A stretch of 7,824 bases of DNA from Comamonadaceae bacterium UBA2237. GTDB lineage: Bacteria; Pseudomonadota; Gammaproteobacteria; Burkholderiales; Burkholderiaceae_C. Below are positions 6,174 to 7,824 of this stretch, in pieces. Both the position numbers and the translations under genes were made by a program. The stretch lies in the NCBI GenBank assembly GCA_002347905.1, contig DDYJ01000194.1, positions 6,382 through 14,205 on the forward strand. Reading direction: 5' to 3'. The notes under the pieces are model-generated. The model was not told the origin of the DNA. It made no database searches and saw only the letters and a program-made list of their open reading frames with translations. How positions within the stretch are numbered: position 1 is the stretch's first letter; each line of letters starts with the position of its first letter.

Positions 6174-6260
6174 CTTAATTCATGGATGTTTTCCCTGTCA
6201 CAAGCCGTGCAAAGGCCTCTAGTAAACTGTGTTGGTCTTAAACATTTGAGCAATCTAACT

Positions 6261-6791
6261 ATGTCTCTTACACAAATCACCCGAATTACCACAGCCTCAG
6301 TTGCCCTCATGCTTGCTGCTTGCAGCTCGACCAAACTTGCTGAAACTGGAGATGTCACAGGCAAGGCGGTTGTAGCGGCCCCCGCAAGCCCAGCCCCAGC
6401 GCAGTCTTCTGTTGCTCCTGTTGTGGCTGACCACTTGAACCCCAATAGTTTGATTTCCAAAGAGCGAAGCGTCTACTTTGACTTTGACCAATTTGTTATC
6501 AAAGCCAATGACGGTCCTTTGATCGAGCGTCAAGGTAAATATCTAGCTAGCAAACCAAGCTTGACAATTCGCGTGGAAGGCAATGCCGATGAGCGCGGTG
6601 GTCGTGAATACAACTTGGCTTTGGGACAAAAGCGTGCAGACGCTGTTGTGCGCGCATTGAAAGTCTATGGTGTTGGCGATAAGCAGCTCGAAGCAGTGAG
6701 CTTTGGTAGCGAAAAACCATTTGCCCAAGGACACGACGAATCCGCATGGGCACAAAATCGCCGCGTTGATTTGGCCTATCCTAATAAGTAA
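6261..6791 (+). CDS. pal: peptidoglycan-associated lipoprotein Pal
   Basis: Pal is an outer-membrane lipoprotein that binds peptidoglycan and, with TolB, helps draw the outer membrane in at division. The 176-residue product starts with a lipoprotein signal (residues 1-20) ending in the lipobox LAAC, with lipidated Cys21. A Pro/Ala linker runs to about residue 60. Residues 70-173 form the OmpA-type domain: VYFDFDQ, then VEGNADERGGREYNLALGQK with Asp110 and Arg112 of the diaminopimelate-binding site, and the final NRRVDL. The length is normal for Pal. The ATG at 6261 is chosen because it gives a correct signal peptide, although its Shine-Dalgarno is poor. tolB is not upstream as it usually is. 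The divergent ATPase operon is there instead. It could be a Pal paralogue. Confidence 0.5.
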   Translation: MSLTQITRITTASVALMLAACSSTKLAETGDVTGKAVVAAPASPAPAQSSVAPVVADHLNPNSLISKERSVYFDFDQFVIKANDGPLIERQGKYLASKPSLTIRVEGNADERGGREYNLALGQKRADAVVRALKVYGVGDKQLEAVSFGSEKPFAQGHDESAWAQNRRVDLAYPNK

Positions 6792-6817
6792 CTTCCAATC
6801 AATGCCAAGTCGTAGCT

Positions 6818-6837
6818 GTTGCATCTGCTGATGCAAC
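6818..6837 (+). promoter_or_regulatory. perfect 8-bp hairpin covering the Nudix start codon
   Basis: GTTGCATC (6818-6825) and GATGCAAC (6830-6837) are perfect reverse complements around a TGCT tetraloop, 26 nt after the pal stop. The ATG at 6831 is in the 3' arm. No U-run follows, so it is not a classic intrinsic terminator. It could hide the Nudix start, cap the pal mRNA end, or do both. Confidence 0.5.
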
Positions 6838-7787
6838 TCAATAGCGAAGTAATCACCACACCACCGCGCGCTTCGGCCACGGTGGTGTTGTTACGTGATG
6901 CCCCACAAAAAGGGCTAGAAGTATTTATGTTGCGCCGCCATACCGACTCAGCAGTGTTAGGAGGTGCTTACGTTTTTCCAGGTGGTAAATTAGACGAAGC
7001 CGACAGCAGTGACCATGTGCTGCGGCATTTAGACAGAGCCCCGCACGACCTGCACCAAGCATTGGCTGAACCAGAGATTCAAACCTCCATGGCGGCAGGC
7101 TTGTATGTAGCCGCAATTCGTGAAGCCTTAGAAGAGTGCGGCGTGTTGTATGCCCGTGCCCGTAATAGCGAAGCCTTGGCACACAATAAGTTGCAACGCG
7201 CGCAATGGCAAAAGCGATTGCACGCTGGCGAAACATTTGCCGATGTTTTGGCCTCTGGTGATTTGCAACTAGACACGCAGCATTTGGCTCCATGGTCTAG
7301 ATGGATCACACCGCGCATGCCGTCTGTCACCAGCAAGCGATTTGATACACGGTTTTTTGTGGCCGTATTGCCAGTCAACCAGACACCCATACATGACGAT
7401 GTTGAGGCAGTAGACAGCATTTGGTTGACGCCGCGTGAAGCGTTGCTGCGTTATTGGGACCGCGGCATCAGCATGGCCCCGCCACAAATCATGACCTTGG
7501 TGAACTTACTGCCCTACAGCGATTGCGCGAGTGTATTGCGTGCGGCGCTGGCAAGAAAACCTTCTGCTGTGATGCCAGAAACATTTGACGCAGATGGGCT
7601 TCGCCACATTTGCTACCCGGGTGACCCTCAGCACTCCATTCGAGAAAAAGCCATGCTTGGTCCTACTCGATTGCGTTTTATTGAGGGACGCTTTGAGCCT
7701 AAAGAGGGTGTGGGGGCGTTTTTAGACCCTGAAGGGTTGAATTTGGTGGCGCTTCACGGATTCGAACCGCGGACCTGTGGATTATGA
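6831..7787 (+). CDS. Nudix hydrolase with insertion in the Nudix box (NUDT19-like layout)
   Basis: Nudix enzymes cleave nucleoside diphosphates linked to another group, using Mg2+ or Mn2+ held by Glu residues of the Nudix box. This 318-residue protein has the Nudix core from about residue 13 (RASATVVLLRD), GGAYVFPGGKLDEAD at 44-58 and AAIREALEECGVL at 94-106. The canonical box spaces the first Gly and the Arg by 14 residues. Here there are about 46, so roughly 30 residues are inserted, a layout I associate with NUDT19-type CoA diphosphatases. The substrate is not shown by sequence. The ATG at 6831 is preferred to the TTG at 6819, and no Shine-Dalgarno is evident. It lies 39 nt after pal. The last 14 residues are encoded antisense to the tRNA gene. 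Confidence 0.5.
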   Translation: MQLNSEVITTPPRASATVVLLRDAPQKGLEVFMLRRHTDSAVLGGAYVFPGGKLDEADSSDHVLRHLDRAPHDLHQALAEPEIQTSMAAGLYVAAIREALEECGVLYARARNSEALAHNKLQRAQWQKRLHAGETFADVLASGDLQLDTQHLAPWSRWITPRMPSVTSKRFDTRFFVAVLPVNQTPIHDDVEAVDSIWLTPREALLRYWDRGISMAPPQIMTLVNLLPYSDCASVLRAALARKPSAVMPETFDADGLRHICYPGDPQHSIREKAMLGPTRLRFIEGRFEPKEGVGAFLDPEGLNLVALHGFEPRTCGL

Positions 7788-7820
7788 TTCCATCGCTCTA
7801 ACCGACTGAGCTAAAGCGCC
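7744..7820 (-). tRNA. tRNA-Met (CAT), elongator type
   Basis: A complete cloverleaf can be drawn. The acceptor stem GGCGCTT pairs with AAGCGCC, followed by A73 and an encoded CCA. The D stem is GCTC/GAGC. The anticodon arm is ATGGA, loop ATCATAA, TCCAC, giving anticodon CAT. The T arm is CGCGG, TTCGAAT, CCGTG. The first base pair is G-C, whereas initiator tRNA normally has a mismatch there, so elongator tRNA-Met is favoured. A lysidine-modified tRNA-Ile2 also has a CAT gene anticodon but is less likely from the GGA/TCC stem. One A/C mismatch closes the anticodon stem. Confidence 0.5.
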
Positions 7821-7824
7821 GAAC

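Larger units (their letters stand above)
5923..6260. other. AT-rich divergent control region between the ATPase operon and pal
   Basis: This 338-bp stretch carries no convincing protein gene, and it is clearly richer in A/T than the flanking genes, especially 6061-6180. It holds a hairpin in the presumed ATPase leader, two candidate divergent promoters around 5984-6043, nested inverted repeats at 6026-6059 and a further inverted repeat at 6147-6173. The pal frame stays open upstream to an ATG at 6105, but that extension has no signal peptide and would hide the lipoprotein signal. A 12-codon frame at 5991-6029 has a strong Shine-Dalgarno but no visible promoter. Confidence 0.5.

Noticed and set aside
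6105..6260. N-terminal extension of pal from an ATG at 6105
   Set aside because: It lies in AT-rich control sequence, has no signal peptide and would bury the clear lipoprotein signal that begins at 6261.
7744..7820. tRNA as an integration site for a mobile element
   Set aside because: No integrase gene or direct repeat of the tRNA end is present in the window, and the flank beyond the tRNA is not visible.

Overview
The window fits a betaproteobacterium of the order Burkholderiales, probably near the Comamonadaceae. This is inferred from gene style: a Pal with the EGNADERGGREYNLALGQKRA-like signature, an elongator tRNA-Met with a GGAATCATAATCC-type anticodon arm, moderate GC and dense packing. 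No marker gene was available to confirm the placement. There is no CRISPR array, insertion sequence, phage gene or rRNA.

Positions 2-2745 (+ strand) hold three tightly packed genes. The first is a bitopic membrane protein with a C-terminal SPOR domain, open at the window's left edge. The second is a small acidic protein ending in a clean heptad coiled coil. The third is a membrane-anchored protein with a long coiled-coil and Ala/Lys/Glu-rich TolA-like tail. Together they look like an envelope or cell-division-related module of unknown function. The last gene meets a gene on the other strand tail to tail, with overlapping stop codons.

Positions 5922-2742 (- strand) hold a second three-gene operon. 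It runs from a ParA/MinD-family ATPase with a long C-terminal extension, through a coiled-coil protein whose start overlaps the ATPase stop (ATGA), to a membrane-anchored stand-alone FMN/3Fe-4S glutamate-synthase-like protein 29 nt further on. The last residues of the ATPase contain FLKR in a short amphipathic tail that resembles the MinD membrane-targeting sequence. The operon therefore reads as a possible membrane-positioning system without ParB, MinC or MinE, with an enzyme as candidate cargo. This is the most interesting part of the window, and its function is inference.

Positions 5923-6260 are an AT-rich divergent control region. It holds two candidate back-to-back promoters and several inverted repeats. 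To the right, on the + strand, lie pal (peptidoglycan-associated lipoprotein, here without tolB beside it) and a Nudix hydrolase with a large insertion in its Nudix box. The presumed Nudix start codon sits in a perfect 8-bp hairpin, and its stop codon lies inside a complete tRNA-Met gene on the opposite strand at the right edge.
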